Shown: positions 6,932-16,518 of the stretch, one piece after another
How the letters are laid out: each line of letters starts with the position of its first letter
How positions within the stretch are numbered: the stretch's first letter is position 1
Assembly (NCBI GenBank): GCA_964364855.1
Contig: CAYINU010000003.1
Span: 1 to 57,342, forward strand
Source of the DNA: CAYINU01 sp964364855
GTDB taxonomy: Bacteria > Margulisbacteria > Marinamargulisbacteria > CAYINU01
Length of the DNA stretch: 57,342 nt
Direction of reading: 5' to 3'
Notes under the pieces: model-generated
Databases searched by the model: none
Seen by the model: the letters and a program-made list of their open reading frames with translations, nothing else
What the model was told of the DNA's origin: nothing
Position numbers and translations under genes: made by a program

Positions 6932-9900
6932 ATGGATCTCGCAGCCTTATCGATCAAACGACCGATCTTTATCACTTGTATTGTCATTCTCATGCTGGCT
7001 CTGGGCTGGCTATCTTTTAAGAAGCTCCCCGTCGACATGTTCCCCGACGTCACCTTCCCCATCGTTTCTGTGACCACACTTTATCCCGGCGCTGGCCCTG
7101 CCGAGATCGAAATACAGATCTCCAAACCCCTAGAAGATGAGCTGAGCACCCTGCCCGGCATCCGCAGTGTATCGTCTACGAACAAAGAGGGCATTAGCGT
7201 CGTTGTTGCAGAATTTGCCCTCGAATCGGATATCAAATACGCCGAAGAACAAGTTCGGGACCGCGTCTCGTCCGTCGTGCCGAAGCTTCCCAGGGACGTA
7301 AAGTCCCCCATGATCCGCCGCCTGGATCCGGCTGACCAGCCCATTGCCATTTTGGCGTTCCGAGCCGATATGTCCGAAGGAGACTTGTTTAATTTCGCTG
7401 ACCAGATCCTGAGGCCCAAATTGGAACAGGTCAACCAGGTCGGTCTGGTCGAGGTCATTGGTGGGCGAAAACGTGAATTGCATGTGGAATTGGACCCCTA
7501 CAAACTCAAACAACACGAAATTTCAGCAACGCGGGTCACTATGGCCATCGCGGCATCGGGCCAAAATATTCCGATCGGCAAGGTCGAAAAAGAAAATCTC
7601 GAAACCGTGTTTCGTACCCTAGGTGAATTCCGCCACCCCAGCGATATCGCATCGACGGTGGTCAGCTTCTTTGGCAACGACGTGCCTGTGCGGGTGGCCG
7701 ACGTCGGCCGGGTACGCGACGGTCTGGAAGACGAGAAAACCCGTGCGTATATCAACGGAGAACGGGCTATTTTCCTCAATGTGTACCGCCAATCGGGCTC
7801 CAACACCATTGCGGTTACCGATGCCATCAAAAAGCGGGTTACCAAACTAAACGCAGAATTCAAAACCGAGTCCGGTCATCCCTCCATCACGATGGTCCGA
7901 GACGGTTCTCGTCAAATCAAGGCCAACGTCGATGACGTAAAAGACTCCATTCTCATCGGCATTACCCTCACTGTGATCGTCGTATACTTGTTTTTGGGCA
8001 ATCTCAGGTCCACCATCATCACCAGCTTGGCCCTGCCCAATTCCCTAATCGGCGCCTTTATTCTGATGGCAGCCGCCGGCTTTTCGATCAACGTCATGAC
8101 CTTGCTAGCCTTGAGTTTGACCGTGGGGCTGCTCATCGATGACGCCATCGTGGTTCGAGAAAATATTTTCAGGCATTTGGAAATGGGGAAACCCCCTGTG
8201 CAAGCCGCCATTGAAGGCAGCAAAGAGGTATTGCTGGCCGTCATTGCAACAACGTTTTCCGTGTTAGCCGTATTTGGACCCATTGCGTTTTTGCAAGGTG
8301 TCGTCGGTCAATTTTTTAAAGAGTTCGGGCTGACCATTTGTTTTGCGATGCTCATCAGCTTGTTTGACGCGCTGACCATTGCCCCCATGCTATCTGCTTA
8401 TTTCGCCGGTGATTTGCACAAAAAATCAACAAAACTCATCCCTCGAATTTGGGATAGCACGGTCGGTATTTTGCCCCGCGCGTTTGGCACATTCCAAGAC
8501 AAGTTGGAAAGGGGGTATGTCCGACTCCTACACTTTACCCTCCGCCATCGCCTGCTGATGATCGGAATTGCCATCGGGATTTTTGCCCTGAGTATCGTCG
8601 CGGTCAAAAAGGTGCCCAAGACCTTCTTGCCTGCTCAGGATTTTGGTGAATTTGTTGTCGCACTTGAGCTGGAGCCAGGTGCCAGCTTGGGAGCCATGAA
8701 CACCGTCGCGACCCAGGTGGATACCGCTCTCCACAATCACGGTGAAGTTGCCACCACCGTCATGACGGTAGGAAAATCCTCCGGCGAATCCAACGTGGCG
8801 ACTCTTTACGTGACCTTGGTGGATCGCAAGCATCGCAAGATGAACACCTCGGACTTCAAGGCAACCATACGCGATGAGCTGGTCAAATTCGCCTATGCCA
8901 AACCCATCGTCAAAGATGCAGACATGGTGGGTGGTGGCCAGCGGGCCTTCACACTGAATCTGATCGGTAGCGATCTTAAACAGCTAGAAGATGTTGCACA
9001 AAACGTAATGGCCCGAGTGAAAGATCACCCAGCGTTGCTGGACGTTGAGCTGGGATATAAGCCTGGCAAACCGGAATTTCAAGTCGATCTGGATGATCAA
9101 AAAGCGGCCATGCTGGGTATTTCCAATAGTTCGGTGGGTCAAGAATTGCGGACCCAAGTCGAAGGCAGCACACCGGCAGTGTTTCGGGAAAACGGCAATG
9201 AATACGATGTACGGGTTCGGCTGCAACCCGAATACCGTGATCTCAAAGCACGTTATGGCGAGACCTATGTCCCCAATATCAATCAAACGCTAGTTCGGTT
9301 GGCCAATGTCGCGCGTCCGGTCAGTACGGTGGGTCCAGCCAGCATTACCCGCCAAGACCGCGGTCGCTACATTCAAATCGCCGCAGACATCGCGCCTGAT
9401 GGCCCCGGCATCGGCGGTGCCATGACCGATATTAAAGAAATTCTGGATAACGAAATCAAATTACCACCCGGCGTAACCTATCGCTTTGTGGGCCAGGCTG
9501 AAAACTTCAAGGAACTCGGTCAAAACATGATGATTGCGGCATTACTGGGCGTCCTGTTTATCTTTTTGGTATTGGCCAGCTTGTATGAGTCCTTTGTCAC
9601 GCCATTCACCATCTTGTTGGTGCTACCCCTGGCGGCTTGCGGTGCGTTTTATGCGCTGTTTGTAACACAACACTCTCTGGATATTTTCTCGATGATCGGC
9701 TGTATCATGCTGCTGGGGATTTCGACCAAAAACTCGATTCTGCTCGTAGACTACACCAATCAAATGGTGCAAAAAGGGATGGACCACAGTACAGCGGTAA
9801 TCGAGGCCGGTAAGACCCGCCTGCGCCCCATTTTGATGACAACGTTTGCACTGATTGCCGGGATGTTACCCATCGCGATGGGCCTCAACGAAGCCTCGCG

Positions 9901-10081
9901 CCAGCGTACCAGCATGGGCATCGCGATTATCGGCGGATTGATCAGCTCAACCTTGTTGACCCTGGTCGTCGTACCAGCAGCCTATAGCTACATGGAGCGC
10001 TTCAGGGTATGGAGTCTGGGTAAAATGAAGAAACTTTTTATGCCAGAATCAACCCTGAAGCCGAAGTCAAAGGCCCATTAA
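6932..10081 (+). CDS. RND efflux permease, HAE1-like (AcrB/MexB superfamily)
   Basis: 1049 residues, the normal RND length. It opens with IKRPIFITCIVILMLALG (first membrane helix) and LPVDMFPDVTFPIVSV. Helix 4 carries the proton-relay aspartates in GLLIDDAIVVREN (Asp403-Asp404), and helix 10 carries the lysine in GISTKNSILLVDYTN (about residue 932). Two large periplasmic loops follow helices 1 and 7. It works as a trimer exporting drugs or other amphiphiles by proton antiport. Its gene is 3 bases after tolC. Its TAA stop overlaps the opposite-strand stop of the aldo/keto reductase in a TTAA palindrome. The usual adaptor is absent from the operon. Confidence 0.92.
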   Translation: MDLAALSIKRPIFITCIVILMLALGWLSFKKLPVDMFPDVTFPIVSVTTLYPGAGPAEIEIQISKPLEDELSTLPGIRSVSSTNKEGISVVVAEFALESDIKYAEEQVRDRVSSVVPKLPRDVKSPMIRRLDPADQPIAILAFRADMSEGDLFNFADQILRPKLEQVNQVGLVEVIGGRKRELHVELDPYKLKQHEISATRVTMAIAASGQNIPIGKVEKENLETVFRTLGEFRHPSDIASTVVSFFGNDVPVRVADVGRVRDGLEDEKTRAYINGERAIFLNVYRQSGSNTIAVTDAIKKRVTKLNAEFKTESGHPSITMVRDGSRQIKANVDDVKDSILIGITLTVIVVYLFLGNLRSTIITSLALPNSLIGAFILMAAAGFSINVMTLLALSLTVGLLIDDAIVVRENIFRHLEMGKPPVQAAIEGSKEVLLAVIATTFSVLAVFGPIAFLQGVVGQFFKEFGLTICFAMLISLFDALTIAPMLSAYFAGDLHKKSTKLIPRIWDSTVGILPRAFGTFQDKLERGYVRLLHFTLRHRLLMIGIAIGIFALSIVAVKKVPKTFLPAQDFGEFVVALELEPGASLGAMNTVATQVDTALHNHGEVATTVMTVGKSSGESNVATLYVTLVDRKHRKMNTSDFKATIRDELVKFAYAKPIVKDADMVGGGQRAFTLNLIGSDLKQLEDVAQNVMARVKDHPALLDVELGYKPGKPEFQVDLDDQKAAMLGISNSSVGQELRTQVEGSTPAVFRENGNEYDVRVRLQPEYRDLKARYGETYVPNINQTLVRLANVARPVSTVGPASITRQDRGRYIQIAADIAPDGPGIGGAMTDIKEILDNEIKLPPGVTYRFVGQAENFKELGQNMMIAALLGVLFIFLVLASLYESFVTPFTILLVLPLAACGAFYALFVTQHSLDIFSMIGCIMLLGISTKNSILLVDYTNQMVQKGMDHSTAVIEAGKTRLRPILMTTFALIAGMLPIAMGLNEASRQRTSMGIAIIGGLISSTLLTLVVVPAAYSYMERFRVWSLGKMKKLFMPESTLKPKSKAH

Positions 10082-11586
10082 GCACTTAGCCGGTGCCATA
10101 ACGTGGCATCGGCTACACTTTTGGCAGAGGTATTCTGCTGCTCATCCAGCACCATATTGACGTAGTCCGGTGTGCGCATTCCCACCAGCACGCTAGATAC
10201 CCCCGGCGTTGTACGCAGGGTGCGGATGGCCATCTGCGCCAGGGACAACAATTCCCAGTCCGGATGGGCAGACAAAATCTTCTCTTTGATCTGAGAGGCA
10301 AACTGTTGATTGCGGTCTGCATGGTAGGTTGAGATCGCCGAGACAACATCCTTGACGGTTCGCAGATATCCGTCCAGCCAACTGTCTTCTTGGCCACCGA
10401 ATCCTTGCTGCTGGGTAATAAAATCCACAGCCTGCTCCACACGGGGCAAAATGACATGAGAGAGAAATTCTTGCCAATGGTGGTATCCGGAAAACTCCGC
10501 CCAACTCCCAACAACAAGGCTGCCGACAAAAAACCGCTGCTCGAAGGCTTGGATTTCCGCATCGTCTACAAACAAATGGGGAGCCAGAGTAGCCAAAAAC
10601 GCATCTTCGGATTCGGATAGCTCATGGCACAACTCCCGAACGGTCTCTTCGTCCGCAAATTCCTCGGTCTCAACTTCGACCAGCCTCATCAATACGTTGC
10701 CTTGAATCGCGTTTAGTGGACGGTTGATCAGCACACCTAGGTCGTAAGAATGGGCCAGGTCCAAAACGGACCTGGCCCGAGATTGATTCGGCTGGGTCAT
10801 CGCCCCCGTTTCGAGCAAATTTAGGGGGAATTGAACCACCGCAAAATGACGCGCACCCACGACGTCCACACTGTGAAAAATACGTTCTAGCGAGGTGAAC
10901 ATGGGCGCTTGGGCTGGCAAGCCAAAGGTATTAGAGCTAATCCCATACCAGCGAATACGGCCCTTTTGGACTTGGGATTCCAAAAAGGACAGGGCTTGTT
11001 CGATCCGTTGATAGTAGACTTCGCGGGCCCCGGCCAGAGAATGCCCTTCCCGTTGGGCCCACGTTAGGTAATATTCGGGGTTGTGGAGCAAATACACGTC
11101 CAGCGTCTCCAACTGCAGGCGTTGCAAGCTGCGCTCCAGCTGCTCGGCCAAAAAGTCAGGGTGGATGCAATGGGCCAGGCCGGGTTCCAAATCAACAACC
11201 TCAGGGAAGGGGCGGCCAGACGATATCCGGATTTGATAGTGCTCAAAATTTTCACCTTGGATATAGCCACCTTTACTCACCACGACGACTTCGTCGCGAC
11301 TCACAATGTCCCGTTCAATGGCGTCTTTAAGGACCAGTCCAATGAGCTTTTCGGATAGCCCATCCGCATAGTTTGAACTGGTATCGATCAGATTGACGCC
11401 CTTTGTCAGTGCCGCCATTAAGGCCTGCCGGTGGGTTTCGCTTTCGGCTGTAATTCGATAGGTGCCCATCCCGACGCTGCTCACCCGCAAGCCCGTCTTT
11501 CCCAACACATGATATGCCAGCTGAGGAAACCGGGACATCATTGACTGTGTAGACTCGGACGTTGCATGACCAAAAAGAGGACTCAT
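10078..11586 (-). CDS. Aldo/keto reductase family protein (extended form)
   Basis: 502 residues. An aldo/keto reductase barrel is visible from about residue 24: LGKTGLRVSSVGMGTYRI, NLIDTSSNYADGLSE (catalytic Asp and Tyr), VVVVSKGGYI (Lys) and DVYLLHNPEYY (His). The family is typically 310-340 residues. This long form has extra segments after the Lys strand and a C-terminal extension, as in a subgroup often annotated only as aldo/keto reductase. An AAGGAG lies just upstream of the ATG. It is the third gene after hisC and gcvT, 15 bases after gcvT. Substrate unknown. Confidence 0.85.
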   Translation of the reverse strand: MSPLFGHATSESTQSMMSRFPQLAYHVLGKTGLRVSSVGMGTYRITAESETHRQALMAALTKGVNLIDTSSNYADGLSEKLIGLVLKDAIERDIVSRDEVVVVSKGGYIQGENFEHYQIRISSGRPFPEVVDLEPGLAHCIHPDFLAEQLERSLQRLQLETLDVYLLHNPEYYLTWAQREGHSLAGAREVYYQRIEQALSFLESQVQKGRIRWYGISSNTFGLPAQAPMFTSLERIFHSVDVVGARHFAVVQFPLNLLETGAMTQPNQSRARSVLDLAHSYDLGVLINRPLNAIQGNVLMRLVEVETEEFADEETVRELCHELSESEDAFLATLAPHLFVDDAEIQAFEQRFFVGSLVVGSWAEFSGYHHWQEFLSHVILPRVEQAVDFITQQQGFGGQEDSWLDGYLRTVKDVVSAISTYHADRNQQFASQIKEKILSAHPDWELLSLAQMAIRTLRTTPGVSSVLVGMRTPDYVNMVLDEQQNTSAKSVADATLWHRLSA

Positions 11587-11601
11587 GGGTTCTCCTTCCC
11601 C

Positions 11602-12648
11602 TTACTTGAACGGCACAGCCACGACGGTGGCGGGATAGTGTTTGCCCCGGATTTCGACCATCAGTGGGGTGCCCAGGGGGGATTGGGCGGGCGGGACCAT
11701 CGCTAATGCGATGGGCCGTCCCAAAGACGGCGACAGCGTACCCGATGTCACCCGCCCGCCTCCCAAGATCGGATAGTCGGCCCGTGCTATCATCTTGTCA
11801 TGCATCTCAATACCCACACTCACCAACGGCAAGGCCTGGTTTTTTTGTGCTTCCAGAGCAGATTTTCCGATAAAGTCGTGGTCATACCGCACCGCCCATG
11901 CGTAACGGGTTTGTAAGGGAGTAATATCTTCGCTCAGCTCGTGTCCATACAGCGGCAGGCCCGCCTCCAACCGCAACGTGTCTCGCGCTCCCAACCCACA
12001 AGGTGTTACACCGGCATCCAACACCTTTTTCCAAATGACTTGGATGTGAGTATTGGGAATAGAAAGTTCAAATCCGTCCTCACCGGTATAGCCGGTTCGC
12101 ATGGCCAAAACGGGGATGCCGTCCAACGCCATCGCAGCCATGCCAAAGCGCTTAATGGCTGCAAAATCGACGTCAAAGGTCGCAGACAAAGTCGCCACCG
12201 CCGCCGGCCCTTGTACCGCAATAAACCCGTGGGATTTTGTGAGATCCCGAATCTCGACATCGGATGGGGTTTTGTCCGAGAACCACTGCAGGATTTTCTC
12301 CTTATTGGCCGCGTTGACGACCATCACAAAATCCGGATCCAAAAACCCGACCATAATGTCATCCAGGATCCCACCCTTGTCGTTGAGCAGCATCGAATAG
12401 ATCATTTTTTTGCCATCCATCGCACGGTCGATGTTATTGCAGGTAATGTGGCTTAAAAAAGCACGGGCTCCCATCCCCACAATACGAAGCACGCCCATAT
12501 GGGAAATATCAAACATCCCCACCCGCTGGCGAACAGCCACATGCTCGCTTTTGAGATCCGAAAACCAGACCGGTAGCAAATAGCCGCCAAAGGGCACCAT
12601 CTTGCCACCCATGGCGACGTGAGTGTCGTAAAGCGCGGTTTTATTCAT
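11602..12648 (-). CDS. gcvT: Glycine cleavage system T protein (aminomethyltransferase)
   Basis: 348 residues with the GcvT landmarks: LYDTHVAMGGKMVPFGGYLLP at the start, MFDISHMG, RTGYTGEDGFELSIP and GLGARDTLRLEAGLPLYGHEL. It takes the aminomethyl group from the H protein, releases ammonia and makes 5,10-methylene-tetrahydrofolate. The H and P genes are not in this window, so the rest of the system must be elsewhere. ATGA overlap with hisC (12645-12648) indicates a shared transcript. Length and motif order are fully normal for GcvT. Confidence 0.95.
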   Translation of the reverse strand: MNKTALYDTHVAMGGKMVPFGGYLLPVWFSDLKSEHVAVRQRVGMFDISHMGVLRIVGMGARAFLSHITCNNIDRAMDGKKMIYSMLLNDKGGILDDIMVGFLDPDFVMVVNAANKEKILQWFSDKTPSDVEIRDLTKSHGFIAVQGPAAVATLSATFDVDFAAIKRFGMAAMALDGIPVLAMRTGYTGEDGFELSIPNTHIQVIWKKVLDAGVTPCGLGARDTLRLEAGLPLYGHELSEDITPLQTRYAWAVRYDHDFIGKSALEAQKNQALPLVSVGIEMHDKMIARADYPILGGGRVTSGTLSPSLGRPIALAMVPPAQSPLGTPLMVEIRGKHYPATVVAVPFK

Positions 12649-13739
12649 ATTGCCTCCGATAGGAGATGGCGAAGGCCATCCAAGAATTGTGTATTGTCTG
12701 GCGGGGCACCAACGGTCACGCGAATGGCCAAGGGCAGGTTAAAACTCGTCAAGGGACGAACAATGACGCCATGCACCAGCAGTTTTTCATAGGCCACGTT
12801 GGCCGAAAAAGGCAAGTCAATCATGACAAAATTGCCCTGTGACGGCACATAGCGCAATCCCATTTCCCCTAACGCAAGGTATAGCCGGGTTTTTTGCGCA
12901 TCAGCCAATGATACGGACTTTTTGACAAAGTCTTGCCGGTCGAGGGCCAGAGAGGCCGCGACCAAGGCCACCGTATTGACGTTAAATGGCTGCCGAACCC
13001 GCAAGAGCTGCGCAATGATTTTGGGATTGGCGAGCCCATACCCTACACGCAATCCGGCCAACCCATACACCTTTGAAAAGGTGCGCATAATAACCAAATT
13101 GGGGTAGCGACTCAAATAAGGCACCGTCTGTGGGTAGTCACTAGCCGTGGCATATTCGTAATAAGCCTCATCCATCACCACCATTACCGAAGGGGGAACC
13201 GCAGCCATTAACCGTTCAAATTCACTCGTGGACAGGTAGGTACCTGTGGGGTTGTTTGGATTTGCGATAAAAATAACTTTTGTACGGGGCGTAATGGCCG
13301 AGATCAAGGCACCGACATCTGTTCCGCCCGTGGTCGTACTGGGCGCCTCGACGTAATGGGCTGACATCAAATGGGATACAAAGCGGTACTGGGAAAATGT
13401 GTGTCGGCTGGCCAGCACTTCATCGCCAGGTTCTAGGTAAGCCAGGCCCACCACCGTCATCAATTCGTCACTGCCGTTTCCTAAAATAATATTTTCTTTG
13501 ACCAGGCCATAAAATCGGGCCAACTGTGGCAACAATGGCGTGGTGGCGTAATCCGGATACACATGGATCAGGTCCGGCTGTGTGAGTTCAGACAAGGCCA
13601 CTGCAGGGCCCAAGGCATTTTCGTTGGAGGCCAGTTTGACCACGCGATTGGCTTTGGACAAATGGCGAACAGCGTTCACGGATTTACCCGGTTGATAGGC
13701 GTGAATGTTGTCGATCGTCTTGCGATGTGAAATGGCCAT
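12645..13739 (-). CDS. hisC: Histidinol-phosphate aminotransferase
   Basis: 364 residues of the class I/II PLP aminotransferase fold, HisC subgroup. Visible are KLASNENALGP, IILGNGSDELM, FIANPNNPTGTY, VVMDEAYYEY and the PLP-lysine motif RTFSKVYGLAGLRVGYG near residue 220. It catalyses the glutamate-dependent step of histidine synthesis. Some members also handle aromatic amino acids, so the substrate is not absolute. It stands apart from other his genes and leads an operon with gcvT and the aldo/keto reductase. No clear Shine-Dalgarno precedes the ATG. Confidence 0.92.
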   Translation of the reverse strand: MAISHRKTIDNIHAYQPGKSVNAVRHLSKANRVVKLASNENALGPAVALSELTQPDLIHVYPDYATTPLLPQLARFYGLVKENIILGNGSDELMTVVGLAYLEPGDEVLASRHTFSQYRFVSHLMSAHYVEAPSTTTGGTDVGALISAITPRTKVIFIANPNNPTGTYLSTSEFERLMAAVPPSVMVVMDEAYYEYATASDYPQTVPYLSRYPNLVIMRTFSKVYGLAGLRVGYGLANPKIIAQLLRVRQPFNVNTVALVAASLALDRQDFVKKSVSLADAQKTRLYLALGEMGLRYVPSQGNFVMIDLPFSANVAYEKLLVHGVIVRPLTSFNLPLAIRVTVGAPPDNTQFLDGLRHLLSEAI

Positions 13740-13763
13740 AGTCGCCAGTCTATCACGGGGTAT

Positions 13764-14561
13764 TTAGACTGTTAACCGGACCTCATATCCCGCGCATTTT
13801 CGGATGTTGAGTACGCGCCCGTCTCCAAAGATCAGGTATTGTCCTCGAATCCCGATCAACGTGGCGGAGATGGATGGCGTTTTTTCGGGTTGAATACTTT
13901 TAACCGACATTGGATAGTCCAAGACAGGATACAAAAACGTTTGCGGGGTTTCTGTGATCAGATAGGGCCGAAACGTATCCTCAAAGTCCGACACCAACTT
14001 CTGTGCTTCCGCAGTAAAATCAACTGCCACATCCTGGCCCATCAGCATTTTTTGCCACGACGTCCGGTCACTTATTTTTCGCTTCAGCGCCACTTCAATC
14101 ATCCCAGCCAAATAGCGGTTAGGTGTGCGTGCAATGGGTACGGCGGCGTGAGCCCCTTGGTCAATCCATCGGGTAACGGTGTTGCAGGCTCGGGTAATAC
14201 CGACTTTCAGGTGGCTGGTCGCGGCCAAGTACACGACATGGTCCACCAAATGATGCTCGGTTTCCCAGGCCATATCCCGGCCCTTCCCCTCGTGTGCTCG
14301 GCACAATTCCGGACGCACCACACAGTCCGAGGCTTGGGGGGCACTTCGAAAACACGGGTAACAAAATCCCTCAAAAAAAGACTTGTTGGTTTGCCGTCCG
14401 CAGCTGACACAATACATGTGACCGGTAAAATCAAGACCCACCGACCTGCCCACCCAAGGGTTGAGGTGAACACGGTTATCGTTTAGTACTAGGTGATACT
14501 GGACCGGCTGGCCGTTGGCAACCGGCATTTTTGCGAGACGGCCCTGCCATTGCTCACTCAC
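13764..14561 (-). CDS. DUF2797 protein, cysteine-rich
   Basis: 265 residues. The N-terminal half carries a probable zinc cluster: Cys51-x2-Cys54, Cys67-x2-Cys70, Cys80, Cys87 and His90. The middle has HVVYLAATSHLKVGITR (about residue 110), the DUF2797 signature, which is reminiscent of the GIY-YIG nuclease core. The product of this family is uncharacterised. A GTG start overlaps the stop of the membrane-protein gene upstream by 8 bases, so the two are co-transcribed. Nucleic-acid binding is a reasonable guess from the zinc cluster and GIY-like strand, but not established. Confidence 0.8.
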   Translation of the reverse strand: MSEQWQGRLAKMPVANGQPVQYHLVLNDNRVHLNPWVGRSVGLDFTGHMYCVSCGRQTNKSFFEGFCYPCFRSAPQASDCVVRPELCRAHEGKGRDMAWETEHHLVDHVVYLAATSHLKVGITRACNTVTRWIDQGAHAAVPIARTPNRYLAGMIEVALKRKISDRTSWQKMLMGQDVAVDFTAEAQKLVSDFEDTFRPYLITETPQTFLYPVLDYPMSVKSIQPEKTPSISATLIGIRGQYLIFGDGRVLNIRKCAGYEVRLTV

Positions 14562-15246
14562 TGGTGGTCCCTTCGGTCATAAAATTATATCGTTTTACCG
14601 CAATAAAAATAAAAACCGACTGGAGCACCGTTCCCATGGCGGCAAACCGTGCAAAGTCGTCAATCCGAAGGTAGTAAGGAAGAACGACATCGGTCAATAC
14701 ACCCACAACCAGAGAAAGCGCCGTCCCGATTAAGATCAGCAGATACTGAATTTTCCGCTGTCGATCTTCTGTTTTCTGACACCGCTCGCACAACAAAAAA
14801 AGCCCGCCCATTATCGGGAACACCACCAGTAACAGTACAACAGGATGAAACAATATGCCGGGTATAAACCCATACCCCCAGTAGTAGGCCACCGGCGACG
14901 CGATCACCAGCGGAGTAAACACGCTCAACACACTGGCAATCACGCTAAGCAGCATAATGCCAGTCAGCCATTTGTCCCAGGCTTTTTCCAAAATCGCATA
15001 GACAAAATTTAAAAAGAGGCTGCCAATCAAAATCCAGAATGGCGCATCCAATCGCTGCCATATCAGTGCCCAATTCGGCTCGGAAACCCAGGCCATAAAC
15101 TCCAGCAAAATAAATCCGCTGAGGGTCCCGGTATACCAAAAAAAGGCCGTGCTGACCGCGTTCGGCCGCAGCCGAATAAACATCAATACCCAAAGGGTAT
15201 AGTTGACCAGAAATGCTGCCAATAGGACATAGGCAAATTCATTCAT
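14554..15246 (-). CDS. Seven-helix membrane protein, resembles the 7TM sensor module of histidine kinases
   Basis: 230 residues with seven hydrophobic segments spaced through the protein (starting at about 4, 36, 70, 98, 130, 165 and 195) and short polar loops. The helix spacing and the WALIWQRLDAPFWILIGSLFLNF stretch resemble the N-terminal 7TM sensing region found on many histidine kinases and diguanylate cyclases. Here the protein ends after helix seven with only a short tail (VKRYNFMTEGTTSE). No kinase or output domain is attached. It overlaps the DUF2797 gene by 8 bases. The role is unknown; it may act as a detached sensor or simple membrane protein. Confidence 0.65.
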   Translation of the reverse strand: MNEFAYVLLAAFLVNYTLWVLMFIRLRPNAVSTAFFWYTGTLSGFILLEFMAWVSEPNWALIWQRLDAPFWILIGSLFLNFVYAILEKAWDKWLTGIMLLSVIASVLSVFTPLVIASPVAYYWGYGFIPGILFHPVVLLLVVFPIMGGLFLLCERCQKTEDRQRKIQYLLILIGTALSLVVGVLTDVVLPYYLRIDDFARFAAMGTVLQSVFIFIAVKRYNFMTEGTTSE

Positions 15247-15297
15247 TTAACGCCAGCTTAATTTTGGAAAATCAAGCTGATCATACGTTAAAGTGAG

Positions 15298-15756
15298 TTA
15301 ATTGTTAAGATCGTGAGTGGAGCGTCGGCTCAAGCGTTCATCTAAACTCCACTTGCCGGCACCTCGGATCACAAGTAAAAGGAAAAACAAAATGTAGTCC
15401 CACTCCTGAAGCATGATCCCATCTGTTAACGAATGGATATTAGCCCATTGCGCCGTCACAATTGCCACAACCATGACACCCGTTAGCGCCAATCCAAAAA
15501 GGCGGGTAAACAGTCCCAGAATCAGGGCGATACCCCCTACAAATTCGATGGTCGTCGCAATGGCCGCATTGGCGGAAGCAAAAGGTATGCCCAGATCCGC
15601 AAAAAAGGCCACCGTATCCGGAAAATGGGTAAACTTTCCGAAGCCAGTTTGTACAAAAATCAGACCCAAGCTCAGTCGGATCAATGCCAGAATCCAATAG
15701 TCGTGTTTGCTCAAATACCGAAATAGGGTTGTTATCGTTTGTCGAACTGCATTCAT
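15298..15756 (-). CDS. DoxX-family membrane protein of the bufferin operon
   Basis: 152 residues from the ATG at 15754-15756, which has AAGGAG 7 bases upstream; an alternative start 7 codons earlier lacks that spacing. Four hydrophobic helices are visible, beginning at ILALIRLSLGLIFVQTGFGKF, with the DoxX-typical FVGGIALILGLFTRLFGL. In bufferin and oxazolin operons (for example oxzABCD, gigABCD) a DoxX-like protein is the last gene. Its role there is unproven but probably membrane redox or metal handling. It starts 21 bases after the DUF2063 gene and closes the operon. Confidence 0.85.
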   Translation of the reverse strand: MNAVRQTITTLFRYLSKHDYWILALIRLSLGLIFVQTGFGKFTHFPDTVAFFADLGIPFASANAAIATTIEFVGGIALILGLFTRLFGLALTGVMVVAIVTAQWANIHSLTDGIMLQEWDYILFFLLLVIRGAGKWSLDERLSRRSTHDLNN

Positions 15757-15777
15757 CTTCATTCTCCTTGCACGCAT

Positions 15778-16518
15778 TTAGATTGGGTGAACCAGTAACC
15801 CGTTACGTACGCAAAACGCAAAACCATCTTGTATCACGGCTGACAGTTGGCCGGCATCGGTGTCCGGGTAGGCCAACAGTAACGCGTCTAATGCCTCCGA
15901 CAATGAAGCGCCGGCTTTCAGCGCGCTCAACACCACAAAAAACGCAGGCTCCACTTCCTGGGTTTCGGGTAGCAGATTCTGCTGAAAAACAACCAGACAT
16001 GCGGGTTTGGATAATAGCGTCAACGATGGTTGCAAAGTCCATCGCAGCTGGGCAAGGCCTTCTTGCTGCTCGGCACTCAGCAGGGCGGGATCAAAAGGCC
16101 GTTGATTCGGTGTTATCCAGGCCTGGTTTTGGGCCCATTCCAAGGCTGCCGCGTCGATCACCTGATCCCGATTTTTATCCTTATAATGGGCACTAAGGTA
16201 CTGGGGGAAATGGGCACCCAACATCGAAAGGGATATCGATGTCGGAGGGTGGGCATCGATGTAAGAAATAACATGATCGGCAAATGCATCCCCCATCAAG
16301 CTGGCCGTCTTTGGGAAATCCTCAGTCATAGATCCCTGGAGCCGGGACCAGTAATCGTCCACATATACCGCAATACGTTCTTCCGCGGACTGGGATTTTG
16401 AGGAGGTCACCCAATCGGAAACGAAGGTTCGATCAGCCTGGGGCGGGGCACACACCGACTCCAGAACCCAAGCTTGGATATCCACCAATTCTGGTGGGGG
16501 CAAATTAGCCGAAAGCAT
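15778..16518 (-). CDS. bufC: DUF2063 protein, partner of the DUF692 enzyme
   Basis: 246 residues starting at MLSANLPPPELVDIQAWVLE; the frame is open further upstream, but family homology starts here. The N-terminal region (about 1-100) is the DUF2063 putative DNA-binding or recognition domain, with RIAVYVDDYWSRLQGSMTEDFP as its landmark. In characterised systems this protein pairs with the DUF692 oxidase and recruits the precursor peptide. Its start overlaps the DUF692 gene by 14 bases. The C-terminal half (SLSEALDALLLAYPDTDAGQL) resembles the winged-helix-like tail seen in partner proteins. The gene symbol is given by analogy. Confidence 0.85.
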   Translation of the reverse strand: MLSANLPPPELVDIQAWVLESVCAPPQADRTFVSDWVTSSKSQSAEERIAVYVDDYWSRLQGSMTEDFPKTASLMGDAFADHVISYIDAHPPTSISLSMLGAHFPQYLSAHYKDKNRDQVIDAAALEWAQNQAWITPNQRPFDPALLSAEQQEGLAQLRWTLQPSLTLLSKPACLVVFQQNLLPETQEVEPAFFVVLSALKAGASLSEALDALLLAYPDTDAGQLSAVIQDGFAFCVRNGLLVHPI

